Below are positions 45,840 to 56,078 of a stretch of 64,000 nt of DNA, piece by piece. This DNA comes from Atherix ibis (taxonomy: Eukaryota > Arthropoda > Insecta > Diptera > Athericidae). The notes beneath the pieces are model-generated. The model saw only the letters and a program-made list of their open reading frames with translations. It did no database searches and was not told the DNA's origin. A program made the position numbers and the translations under genes. The stretch lies in contig OY282605.1 in assembly GCA_958298945.1 (NCBI GenBank), positions 30,978,811 to 31,042,810 on the forward strand, given 5' to 3'. How positions within the stretch are numbered: position 1 is the stretch's first letter; every line of letters starts with the position of its first letter.

Positions 45840-47225
45840 GGTTTAAAATATTTACTTTTCACAAATTGTATGTGGTTTTAAACTTATTGTGCAAATTTCA
45901 AACATATAAAATTACCATTTTTTGGTAACATTCAAATTGAAATTCAAGCGATAAATCAGATCATTTGGCGACAACTATAGGGCACGCTTTAGCTGGACTT
46001 GAACTCAAAGTCACTTTTAAGAAAAATAATTATTTTTCGTTAAAAATATTTGTTTCATGGTTTTCATTAGTTCTTTTCTTAAATTTTCCTGATTCGAAAA
46101 TATTATTTTATATAAAAATGGACGAAATATATTTGATTCAATATATTTTCGTTTAAGCAAAACATTTATATAAATGTATGTGTATGTAAATAATATTATT
46201 GCACATAACATAAGATACTATTTAGAACCGAATAATCATTATAATATGTGCTTATTTTCGATATACATAATTTCTAATGAAATTATTCAGCACACTACGC
46301 AAAATCTCCTTGGGAATAATTCAGTTATCAGGAAAAACAAGATTCTCTGTATACATTTGCAAATAATGATGACCTATTTTATATGGAAAACAGAAAAGAA
46401 GAGCGAAATAGCGAAGAAAATAATATTTTGCTACTCGGTATAGTCTAACGAAGAACCCTTAAGGGAATTTTATATTTTAATATATAAAAATAATAATAAT
46501 AAAAATAACACAATACGACTAGTAGAAAGTTCATTTTACGAATGCTTGGTGGAATATGTAAAAGTATTTGTGATTAAAAACGTGAACACCAGCTTTATTC
46601 AAAATATTAGAAATTGTTAAAAGTTTCAATAAAATTATCATAGATCTTATTAGGAAACTTATATTTTTTAACTTAATACAAATAATTTGTAAAAAAAAAA
46701 AACAATATGAAAACCTCGATAACTTTATGGTGTGAATCCACAATTGAATTATCCTTTTTGTAGTTGGATAAGTACAGCTTTTTACTTGACAATTTTTGTT
46801 ATTAAATATTACATAATATAAAATTTATTTAGACTATCAAAACTCTCAACATAATTGGTTATGTTACAATTTTGTAAAATATTAACATAATTGGAAATTG
46901 TGCACACAGCCACGTTACGGGCTTTTTTGAATAAAATTTTCTTTAGCATAATCATATATGGAACTATGGCAACTGATAAGTAACTGTGGAGAAGCCATTG
47001 TATCCGAGAGAAGGTGCCATTTACTTGAAACGCCATTGAGCATTGTTTGAAACGTCTGGCCTATTGAGCATTTCGGTAAGAAGGTGCCATTTGTTTAAAA
47101 CCCCATTTCTGAACGCTATGGCTATACAATAACCGAAATAGCTCAACTTAAAGAATTTCATCTGAATTGTATCTAATTTCAAGAAGACAAAGCCAAAATT
47201 CACAAAACATAAGAACTTTTGGCTC
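45840..47225. other. intronic A+T-rich stretch, nothing recognised
   Basis: No domain was recognised in short frames on either strand. The segment near 45965 resembles one near 42380. Confidence 0.35.
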
Positions 47226-47229
47226 AAGT

Positions 47230-47325
47230 ATGCAAAAATTTCCTATGAAAACGCGCAATTTCGAGATTTGGTGTTGTCAGTTAGCCTTCAAGATCGTCCG
47301 AAATTTTTGGCAAACTTTGAGTGTT
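47230..47325 (+). pseudogene. DD41D Asp3-block fragment
   Basis: The DNA reads like the conserved end of the DD41D core (AATTTCGAGATTTGGTG, then TTCAAGATCGTCCG), matching the blocks at 1118, 8108 and 21800. It abuts the truncated left end of the mauritiana mariner at 47335. Confidence 0.5.
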
Positions 47326-47334
47326 TATTTTGAA

Positions 47335-48575
47335 AAATTGTTATAATATATTTTATATAAAGTATTGTCCGTCGGAAGCCACTACTTTTTCCCATCTTTC
47401 TGGCAATATATGGATTCCGCGCCAAAAAAACTGCTGCGGTTTTGAGGCCAAGAAAGAATCGAGCCAATTTTTGATGCCCTGTTCTGAAGTGAAGCGTATT
47501 CCGGTGAGGGCGTTTTGCATGAATCTAAACAAATGGTAGTCGGACGGGGCAAGGTCTGGGCTATAAGGCGGGTGAGGCAAAACTTTCCAGCCACTGTTTT
47601 CGAAATAATTTTTAACCGGTCTTGCAACATGAGGCCGAGCGTTGTCATGATGGAAAATTATGGCTTCGTGTCTGGTCGCATATTCCGGGCGATTTTCGGC
47701 CAATGCTCGCTTCAAACGGATTAATTGTGTTTGGAAGAGGTCGCCTGTGATCGTCTGGCCCGATTTCAATAGCTCATAATAGATCACACCCTTCTGATCC
47801 CACCAAATACAGAGCATTACCTTGGCGCCATGGATATTTGGCTTTGACGTTGATTTGGCTGGTTGGCCGGGCTTCACATACGATTTTTTGTGCTTTGGGT
47901 TGTCGTAATGAATCCATTTTTCGTCGCCAGTAATGATTCGATTCAAAGACGACTTCTTTTTCTGCCGTTCAAGCAGCATTTCGGACATGCAAAATCGCCT
48001 TTCAACGTCTCTTGGCTTCAATTCATATGGGACCCAATTTCCTTGCTTTTGGATGAATCCTGCTGCTTTCAAACGTTTTGAAATGGCTGCTTGAGTTACT
48101 CCCAATGATTATGCAATTTCTTCTTGAGTTCGACAACAGTCTTCGTCGAGTAATGCCTCCAAATCTTCATCTTCAAACTTTTTTGGCTGACCTGGTCGTT
48201 CTTTGTCTTCCGTGTCAAAATCACCACTTCTGAACCGCACAAACCATCTCTCGCACGTTGAAATCGATGGAACATATTCAGGATAAGCTTCAATGAGCAA
48301 TCGATGTGCTTCAGCTGCACTTTTTTTCAAATTGAAGAAGTAAATCAACACTTCCCGTAAATGGGACTTTTTTGGTACAAAATTCGACATTTTTGAAGCA
48401 AAAACAAACTTTGTTGTTTACACTATTTCGTTAAATGACTTATCGAGAATGAATGACAGATGTTTAACCTCCAAAATGCCATATGAGTTATTATTAACAC
48501 AAACCATGTGTAAAAGTTATGCCATCTGTTGTCAATCCCGCATTTTTAAGTTATACACGCAATATTTTGAAGTAT
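47335..48575 (-). mobile_element. mauritiana-type mariner, nearly intact coding region
   Basis: This interval holds a full-length mariner transposase gene with about 180 bp of 5' flank ending near 48575. No matching terminal repeat is visible on the left, where it joins a DD41D fragment, so its 3' end is probably truncated. Boundaries are approximate. Confidence 0.75.
47353..48390 (-). pseudogene. mauritiana-type (Mos1-like) transposase with a single stop codon
   Basis: A frame of 345 codons, the same length as Mos1, from the ATG at 48390 to the TAA at 47353. It is broken only by a TAA at codon 94 (48111-48109) between EEIA and SLGVTQ. Landmarks are in the usual places: MSNFVPKKSHLREVLIYFFN, helix-turn-helix with STCERWFVRFRSGDFD, GNWVPYEL linker, ITGDEKWIHYD with Asp156, HHDNARPHV with Asp249, and YSPDLAPSDYHLF with Asp284. 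These are exactly the catalytic positions of Mos1. No frameshift is present. The stop would abolish the catalytic domain unless read through. Confidence 0.95.
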
Positions 48576-48599
48576 AATTGATGAAATTATGTTCTGAAA

Positions 48600-49290
48600 A
48601 TAAAATCATTCAAATGATCGCCTCTGCAGCGTTTACAGACGCTCAAATACGATGGTTCCTATTTTCGACTAAATTATGCATAAATCTGGCCTTATTTCAC
48701 GTACTAGGCATTCAATATTCAATTTTAATGTATTAATAGTTTATGGTTTATTGACATATGACCAATTATTTTAAATAAACTCGCAAGAATAAATTCAAAG
48801 GTGTTAAATCACAATTTCTTGAAGGACATAGCATATATGCATTCCTTGAAATTATCGACTCATCAAACTTTCCCTGCAATAAATCGATTATGGCGTGGGC
48901 TGTGTGGCAGATAGCGCCGTCTTGTTGCAACCAAATATTTGGTAAATCAATATCTGCCAATTTAGGCAACAAAAAATTTGATATCATTGGTCTGTACCGC
49001 TCACGGCAACTCCTTTCTCAATTTGTAAAAAAAAAATAAGGAGCAATAATGTCACCATTTTCTATACGAAACGGTTATTTTTTCGGAATGTAAAGGTTCC
49101 TCATTAATAATTTCTAGATTGGCTTCAGCCCAGTAAGAACAATTTTATTTATTCACCGATCCAAAGAAGGTTGATATTCTTGGTAAAAATCAGTACCATT
49201 TTCAAGTTGGTATAGAGCAAAGTTAACAAATCTACTGCGTTTGCGTTGGTCCAATGGCTTCAATTCTTGTGTGCTAAAAATTATATAAGG
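48600..49290 (-). pseudogene. rosa-like DD41D transposase remnant, catalytic core
   Basis: The minus strand reads TQELKPLDQRKRSRFVNFAL, then WAEANLEIINEEPLHSEKIT. From 48987 it gives MISNFLLPKLADIDLPNIWL, QQDGAICHT (Asp2), ESIISRN and CDLTPLNLFL. From the Asp of QQDG to the position of the third catalytic residue there are 41 intervening residues, which defines the DD41D family. Here that residue is Asn (PLN). The first-Asp block is damaged (SLDR). Multiple stops make it inactive. This copy anchors the family name for the smaller fragments in the window. Confidence 0.85.
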
Positions 49291-49299
49291 ATGTAAGCC

Positions 49300-51000
49300 T
49301 AAATCCACCCATAAATTATTCGAATGTTTTCGTGGCTGACACGTCTCAAATGTTGAGCGTCTTTATATTATTAGCATAAAAATATTATGTAAGGAAAGAT
49401 TACATTTAAAACTTCCCACAGTTTAACAAGTAGCGAGCACACTAGGTCAATTATAACGACCATAAATTAGAAGAAGCCCACGATAAGTTGCAATAAAAAA
49501 ACGACTATTTTAATATAAAAAATTGGATAATTTCCTAAGCATTATTGAGTTATCTATTTAAAAAAATATATCACTCTTATTTAAAAACCAATATCCGCTA
49601 AGCATTGGCCTCATTATAGCCCGAAATATCTGAAAGAGTCTTCGAAATTATCTAAAAAGTATCAAGTCGTGTATGAAGTTACATGACAATCATTTGATAA
49701 TTAATTATCTAAAATGAAATTTATATTTTAAATGGCAATATTTTATTAATATATCTGAATAAGAATTAATTTAAAATCTAATTTAAAAATTTAATTAATT
49801 AATTTTTACTTTCCAAAGCATAAATTCGATAATAATTTATTTACGATTAAAATTATGAAAAATTTTATTTTATAAATAAAATTGTAAAAATAGTATACAA
49901 TTATAAGTAAAAAAGTAAAAAAAAAAACAATATTTTTGCATTCATACACATATAGTTAAAGGAAAAACTCTTTATAAACTTAAAAATCAACATCAAATAC
50001 ATTTTGTATCAAAAGGTGAAAAATAATAATGAAAAGAAAACAAAGTTTTTGATTAGTTGTACAAATACAAATACTTTAAGGAATACTACTAATAAAATTG
50101 TAAGGAATAATGAAAATATTCTTTTTGATAGCAAAAAAAAAATTCTAGACTTGTACACACAAAATGGATATAATCATCATGTGATACTGTATCGTAGCTA
50201 ATACGAAATTGAAAAGAAAATAACTAGTAAACTAAGAAAACTAGGTCTCATCAGGTTTTAGTTTTAACAATATACCTGAAAAACAAGGATCATAGAAATA
50301 AAAATATCATATAAATGGTGTAGACAAAAAAATAAAATAGGCAAAGAACATTTACGATGTGAACAATTTTACAGAGTTGAGAAAACATTTTTATTGTCTA
50401 GCAGGTGCATTGCATTTGAAAGGAGTAAAAACACACATTATAATTCCCAATTGTATTAAAAATTCAATTATAAAAAGTCTAAGATAGTTAAAACTATACC
50501 AACACCATTTTTATTCATGATATTATACAAGTTTTCGAAAAGTTTTCAATTAGGTAAGATGCTTTTCATCAACGAGCGTACAAGTTTATAGGTACTGAAG
50601 GATAATAGTTATCAGGATTATTTATAGGCGCATACCTGTTATAGAGTAGAATTGGCTACATTTTCTTCAATTCAGTCAAATGGAAATTGTTCTATTTGAA
50701 ATGATTTGCATAAATAATTCCAACTGGGAATTATTCTCGATTAAAGGTTTCAATTCCAAACTTTCTGTAAACTTAGTCCGATTAAGAAACTGATTTTATT
50801 TGCATGCATTTCTACGTTAAGTAGTGAAAACTTATGATTAACGATTTTTCTTTCCAAAACTTATTTTTTTTTTGAATATTTAAATTTTAAGCACACTTGA
50901 AAAAATTCATCCTTTTTGAAATAAGTAGAGAAAGTGTACATCGAATTGTATAAGATTTCAATTACACGTAATATTAAAAATGAGTTAAAATTGAAATTTA
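49300..51000. other. intronic A+T-rich stretch, nothing recognised
   Basis: Simple A+T-rich DNA. The open frame at 50004-50201 has a Lys/Asn-rich composition expected from A-rich DNA. Confidence 0.35.
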
Positions 51001-51001
51001 C

Positions 51002-51225
51002 CTTATGAGTACCAACCACATGAGCTCCATCATAAACGTACAAATGATCATTACAGTCCAATTGTAGCATATCAAATCTTAGCATAAAACGTTGTAATAT
51101 GGAATGTGTCTGAAATGTTATAACACAGTCCAAATTGCGTTCGTTCTGCGACCAAAGAACAGCTCCATCGATCTTTCGATATAACTGTTGAAGAAAATGA
51201 TTCTTACACAGCGATTGCATATAAT
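51002..51225 (-). CDS. CUB-LDLa membrane protein, first CUB exon in the window
   Basis: An ATTTCAG acceptor (AG at 51227-51226) and a GTAAAT donor (51001) bound 224 nt that begin with two bases of a split codon and end in phase 0. The protein reads YMQSLCKNHFLQQLYRKIDG, then LWSQNERNLDCVITFQT, RFMLRFDMLQLDC and NDHLYVYDGAHVVGTHK. This is the first two thirds of a CUB domain, with the DC...F..L.LDC.DHLYVYDG pattern and acidic residues typical of calcium-binding CUBs. It joins in phase to the exon at 16534, giving one complete CUB domain of about 110 residues. CUB domains mediate extracellular protein contacts. The upstream exons were not found. Confidence 0.93.
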
Positions 51226-51759
51226 CTGAAATAGAAAATAATTAAAATTTTTAAAAAATTTTTTTCAATAGTTAAATATTATTTTTAAGATGTGGAAATA
51301 TATTAAAGATTCGTTAAATGTGCAATTCGAAAATTATGTTATGTTATAGTGTGAACCAAAAAAAAATTTCGCTTCAGTGATAAACAAAGGCACATCTCCG
51401 TGAAGGTGAGAGTAATGGGAAGGTAAGAAATTCGCAGCGACAATATCCTCACACCCAGATTAAATAAAAAAAAAATCACCTCAAATATAAATAATAATTT
51501 TGTTTTGCAAGGAAACACAAAAAAAACATTAAATTTGGGATCGAAATGGAAGAGGAAATAAGTAATGGTTATCGGAGCAGGATCAAAGTTGAAAAAAGGA
51601 AAAACTTACATAAAAAATATAAAGAATGATTTTTATCATCCTTTCGGACAAAAATTACTAATCGACGGAGGCTTTGATAAGTTCAATCCCTACGCAACCA
51701 GATTTACCATGCACTTATCAAAGCGTCGATCGAATTCTGAAATTTTCCATTAACTTGGG

Positions 51760-52020
51760 CAGGTATACTCGTACATCGGTGAGACGCGTTGTTTCCACTC
51801 CTCAAAGCAGTGCCGAGAGGGTTCAATTGGAATTATTCTCAGCTCCTCAGTTACACTCCTTTGGATGTTATCGATAGTACCGGGATGATATCCTTTCAAG
51901 TATTTTTTGATTTTTGCTTGATTTCAGTAGTTCTCCAGTCCGTTGTTTAGCTAATCTTAGTCCAGTGAATAACACATTATTCGCCAGACTTAGATCAGAT
52001 GAATAGGAGAACCACAGAAA
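51760..52020 (-). pseudogene. group N mariner remnant, third-Asp and C-terminal region
   Basis: The minus strand gives SYSSDLSLANN (decayed YSPDLSPxD block), then YHPGTIDNIQRSVTEELRII-like sequence, and HCFEEWKQRVSPMYE, a standard mariner C-terminal helix. It is the same family as 5805-5930 and 61215-61340. It lies in the intron upstream of the first CUB exon. Confidence 0.6.
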
Positions 52021-52449
52021 TCCCTTTTCCGATAAGGAACCACAAGTGAATAGATGGTCATGTGAGAAAAAGTGTTGTGAGATGCTGATCCTTACAATGT
52101 GTGGTATTTTTCTCCACCCACTTACCCCACATTTATCTAAGAATATGAGTCCTCATGCGACCACGGTCAGATATTACTTCATGGCGAGTATGTCAATCTA
52201 TTTTTTTATTATAAAAGAGAGTCTGCTCTTTTTTCATTATTTCTTCTTGGTGGAGCTTCTTTATTATTCGGAAAGCGTATTTAGCTACTCTACCCCAGTT
52301 TGTCAGCGATGTTAAAATTTGTGTCATGATGCCCTTCTGGGACAGTTATTCACCGATTATTTTCTCGACTTACTTCTAATACGTGGACAGTGGAAGAAGA
52401 CATGTTCTGCGTCCTCGATTATGATATCGCATCAACTTACAGCGATATA

Positions 52450-53304
52450 CGAGGTCTGTTCAAAAAGTATCGCGAATTTTGAATTTCCGCGGGTCGAAAA
52501 TCGACGAAAAAAAATCGAAAATCGACGTATATTCGATTTTCGATTTTTTTTGTGGCGTTATGTTGGTACTCATGTCTATCACTTATACCGACAAGTTTGC
52601 CCATTTTGAATGTTCAGTTAATTTTTGACAGCTGCTTTGCTTGAACGTGTTTTGGCTCGTCTTCGATTTTTGCCCATTTTCGACCAAAAACAGCATCTCA
52701 TTAACATTGCTAACATAAGAAGCTGTTGGACTCTGTCCGTTATAACCAGAGGGTTATAACTGGTGACGAATCATGGGTTTATGACATTCTTGATAAGGTT
52801 TTGCTTATAGTTTTCTTCGATTGCAGGGACGTGGTACATCATGAGTTCTTACCACAGGGTAGAACGGTCAATAAGGAATATTACCTGCAAGTTTTGCCCA
52901 AGTTGCGCGAAGCAATCCGCCAGAACCGCCCAGATTTTTGGAAGAACAAAAATTGTCTTTTGCCATTTTTGGCCAAAAACAAAACACTAATAATGCGGCA
53001 GCCACCGTATTCCCCAGATCTGGCCCCTTGTGACTTTTTCTTGTTCCCGAAACTGAAGAGCCCCCTTAAAAGGACGACGCTATGCTACGCTACGATTGAG
53101 GAGATAAAAACGGCATCGAAGGAGGTGCTGAACAATACAACAAAAAATGATTTTTTGAAGTGCTTCGAAGATTGGAAAAAACTTTTGCGTAAGTGTATAA
53201 TATCTGGTGGGGATTACTTTGAAGAGGACAAAATAGATATTCATAAATAAATAAATAATTTTTGAAAAAACACAAAATTCGCAATATTTTTTTAACAGAC
53301 CTCG
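52450..53304 (+). mobile_element. group V mariner, internally deleted
   Basis: The element is 855 bp, starting CGAGGTCTGTTCAAAAAGTA after TA (52448-52449) and ending ...CAGACCTCG at 53304, where the TA has decayed to TT. A short inverted repeat of ATTCGATTTTCGATTTTT-type sequence lies near 52495-52550. Confidence 0.9.
52726..53250 (+). pseudogene. group V mariner transposase, truncated open frame
   Basis: An open frame of 174 codons covers the catalytic region only: VITGDESWVYDIL (Asp1), VVHHEFLPQGRTVNKEYYLQ, and PPYSPDLAPCDFFLFPKLK (Asp3), then a normal C-terminus ending GGDYFEEDKIDIHK. The segment WLLHHDNAP...REF that should carry Asp2 is deleted: WKNKN is followed almost at once by FLAKNKTLI. 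The N-terminal DNA-binding half is also missing, as in every group V copy here. Confidence 0.88.
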
Positions 53305-53379
53305 TTGATAGGTACTGTTAGAAATTTGGCTATATAGTGGTCTACTTTTCTATGGCGTTTTCTGTTCTACGTGGCTATA

Positions 53380-53700
53380 TGGGGAATCAGATTGTGCGTC
53401 CATCCATTTTTCTGAGCTTTTCAAGGGCAGAAATCCTTAAAAGGTTCCACATTAACATCTGTTCTTGATGTTGAATGTCTCTCTGATCACGATTCGCTTT
53501 CCACTGCTCCTTGGTTCCCTAGTAATTCTTCTTATTAGATGTGAATCCTTTTATCGAGCCTTTCAAGGACTACTTATCAGCTTAAATATTAATTGATCTT
53601 CAGGCTGACCTCATAAGAGCTCGACTCATTCAATATTTTCATCAGTTTTTGATGTTGAGTCCTCCCTGATCGAGGTTCGGTTTCCATTGCTTCTGGATCA
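53380..53700 (-). repeat. two group N mariner linker blocks
   Basis: Units centred near 53450-53500 and 53600-53700 are about 165 bp apart. Each reads, on the minus strand, as a mariner linker (STSKTDEN-like, from the complement of ATTTTCATCAGTTTTTGATG). They match the blocks at 6040-6420 and 61430-62130. Confidence 0.6.
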
Positions 53701-53779
53701 CCCAAAAATACTTCTAAAAACGTATGCTTTTGATAAAAAAATGCTCCAGTCTAGAAAGGACTAACGTACCAGGAGTCTC

Positions 53780-55785
53780 ATTACTTTTCTAATACATCCT
53801 TATATGAACTGGTCGTTATAATTTTCTTTTCTGAAGGTAGAAATTTTCACGTTTTTAATCCCTAACTAGTTAAGGAACAAAGATAAACTAGAAGAGAATA
53901 GTTTTGTGCAGTTATTTTAAGGTAAAAACTTTCAAAGGATTTTCTTACTTTTTCTATTAAAATTTTCCATCCATGGTAAAAAATATTAAAATCTTTTTTT
54001 CTATTCTACTTTTACTAGTACGAGTTTTCCATATACCTTATCCAAGTCAGTCTTAAATATTTATTTCATTCTATTTTTGTTTGAAATTCTTTTGTGGTAA
54101 ATTCAAAATGCATATTGTTAAGTTTAGAATATAACTAAGAGTTCAGGAGTTTTTAGTATGTTTCGCTTGACGAAAACATTGGTCGGTTGGTTGCTTACCT
54201 GTACTATTCAAGATAAAGTTATTTGGAGCAAGAGAAAGTTTCAAATATTTTCAACAATTTCTGTTTAGAGTGTAAAATACAAAATATCTCAAAAGAAGAA
54301 ATCGGAAGTTTTTCAAGAGGTTTATTCTTGCTCGTTTGCTCCACTCACATTCATTCTATTGATAGAAGCTTTAACTCAATTACGAACACTTTTATTACCG
54401 TTGATAGATTGAATATACAATGAGAAATTAACTTTTCAATTTCTTATACAATTTTATTATATAACATTTTCTATTTTCATTATATGTAAATAAATTTTCA
54501 AATTGAATAGAAAAAAGTTTTTTTTCGAAATTTTCTTTTTTTTTTATTTATGGTATTTTTTTTTTTTTGTTGAGAAAAATTTAAGTAAAATATTTTATTT
54601 TTGGATAAAGAAAAAGTTTTCGATTATTTGTATTTGTTAAATTTAAGAAAAACTTTTTTTTTCTTATACTATAAAAATCATTGAAAGAAATGGAAATAAT
54701 TTATTGGAATATTGAGTATGAAAAAATTCATAATAAATATTTACACTAATAGAAAAATTTGACTAATTTAAAAAGTTGCGATTTAATCAAAAAAATAGAA
54801 GATTTTTGATTTAAGAAAAATGTAAATTTACTTTTTTTTAAAGCAAAGCTGAAAAAAGTATAAACCGTACAAATGTTTATGTGCTTCATTATTGATTGTC
54901 TTGTGGTATACTCGTAAGTTGCGAACAGTAACTACAACTGAACTGGTTCAAGAAAATCGGCAATTAAAAAAATTAAACACAATTTCGATGAGTAAAGTAG
55001 CCATCATATGATCAGTTTATAATATATAGTTATTAAATTTACTAATCATTTTATATGTATAATATTTATTTTGCCTTTAAATTCAATTTCAAGAATGCTG
55101 TAACATGAAACAATACTAAAAATGTTACGAGTATATTCAGAGGTATCCATTCTGCTATTTGGAAAATAGAGACCTTTTATTTTAATATTAAATAAAATAA
55201 TACTTTATTTAAGATAATATTCAATAAAAATTAAATTGCCATTTTGTAAAATAAAATTCTTACAATTAAATATTGACCAAAAATACACAGTAAATACACC
55301 GATTAGATGCTGTAAAAACAGGCTTCCGATGCTGGTTTTTTTAAATTTTCTTCAGTGATTATTTATCACTTTTTTTTTAATTTTCTTCTTATTACTTACT
55401 CGGTGGGTCATATAATAAGCTAAATTACTATATTTGGGGCTCTAAAAAGACTGCTAAAAAATTATGTAATAATAAAATGTGACCTTTTGGTGTGCATGTT
55501 GGTCTGATGGTATTTGCTTGAAAATGAAGAAGCAAAAGGTCAAGTTTTGCACAAATATTGCTCATCAAATTTTTTATTTAATAATGGCAGAATTAACATA
55601 ATAGAACTAAATCAACATTTTATCACAATTTATATTTTAACATAGTTTATTCAAATTTACTTTCCAAAATGCATATTGGATAATGCTTTGCAAGTAGGAA
55701 ATAGTTGACTATCATACGGCTATAGTTTTTTAAAATTAAATCTGAGCCTCATAACCAAATTAATGAGGCTTTTCTGGACCTGAAT
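53780..55785. other. A+T-rich stretch, nothing recognised
   Basis: Homopolymer-rich A+T DNA upstream of the first CUB exon seen. The missing 5' exon of the CUB gene could lie here, but no signal-peptide-like minus-strand frame was recognised. Confidence 0.35.
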
Positions 55786-55789
55786 TTGA

Positions 55790-56000
55790 ATATTTTAAGC
55801 TGGACTATATGTGGTTTCGACAAGATGATGACACAAGCCACATAATCCGACGAAGTTTGGCTTTATTGCGCGAAAACCTCCCAAAACGCGTAATTTTGAA
55901 AGCTGTTGGTATCAATTAGCCTATAGAATTTTAAGCCATTGGGCAATTTTTAAAATTTAGAGCCCTTAAAAACCAACATGCCTCAAGAAAAGTATGAATT
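55790..56000 (+). pseudogene. DD41D Asp2-to-Asp3 fragment
   Basis: The plus strand reads YMWFRQDDDTSHII (decayed MWFQQDG.TCH), then LALLRENLPKRVI and decayed Asp3-block DNA. The DD41D orientation is the same as the mariner that begins 79 bp further on. Confidence 0.6.
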
Positions 56001-56078
56001 ACAGCCATAAATGTGCAAATATTTATTAAAATTTACCACGAGGAGTCACATTTTGTAGTAAATTTTATATACAATATA

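Larger units (their letters stand above)
16535..51001 (-). other. 34.5-kb intron of the CUB-LDLa gene
   Basis: This intron splits the CUB domain. The GTAAAT donor begins at 51001, after ACT CAT AAG, and the AG acceptor is at 16536-16535. It holds most of the transposons, the three 37-bp minisatellite arrays and the fold-back element of this window. No host coding exon was recognised inside it. Confidence 0.8.

Noticed and set aside
51565..51753. Plus-strand frame upstream of the first CUB exon
   Set aside because: It is partly antisense to a group N mariner C-terminus, and no compatible exon structure is visible.
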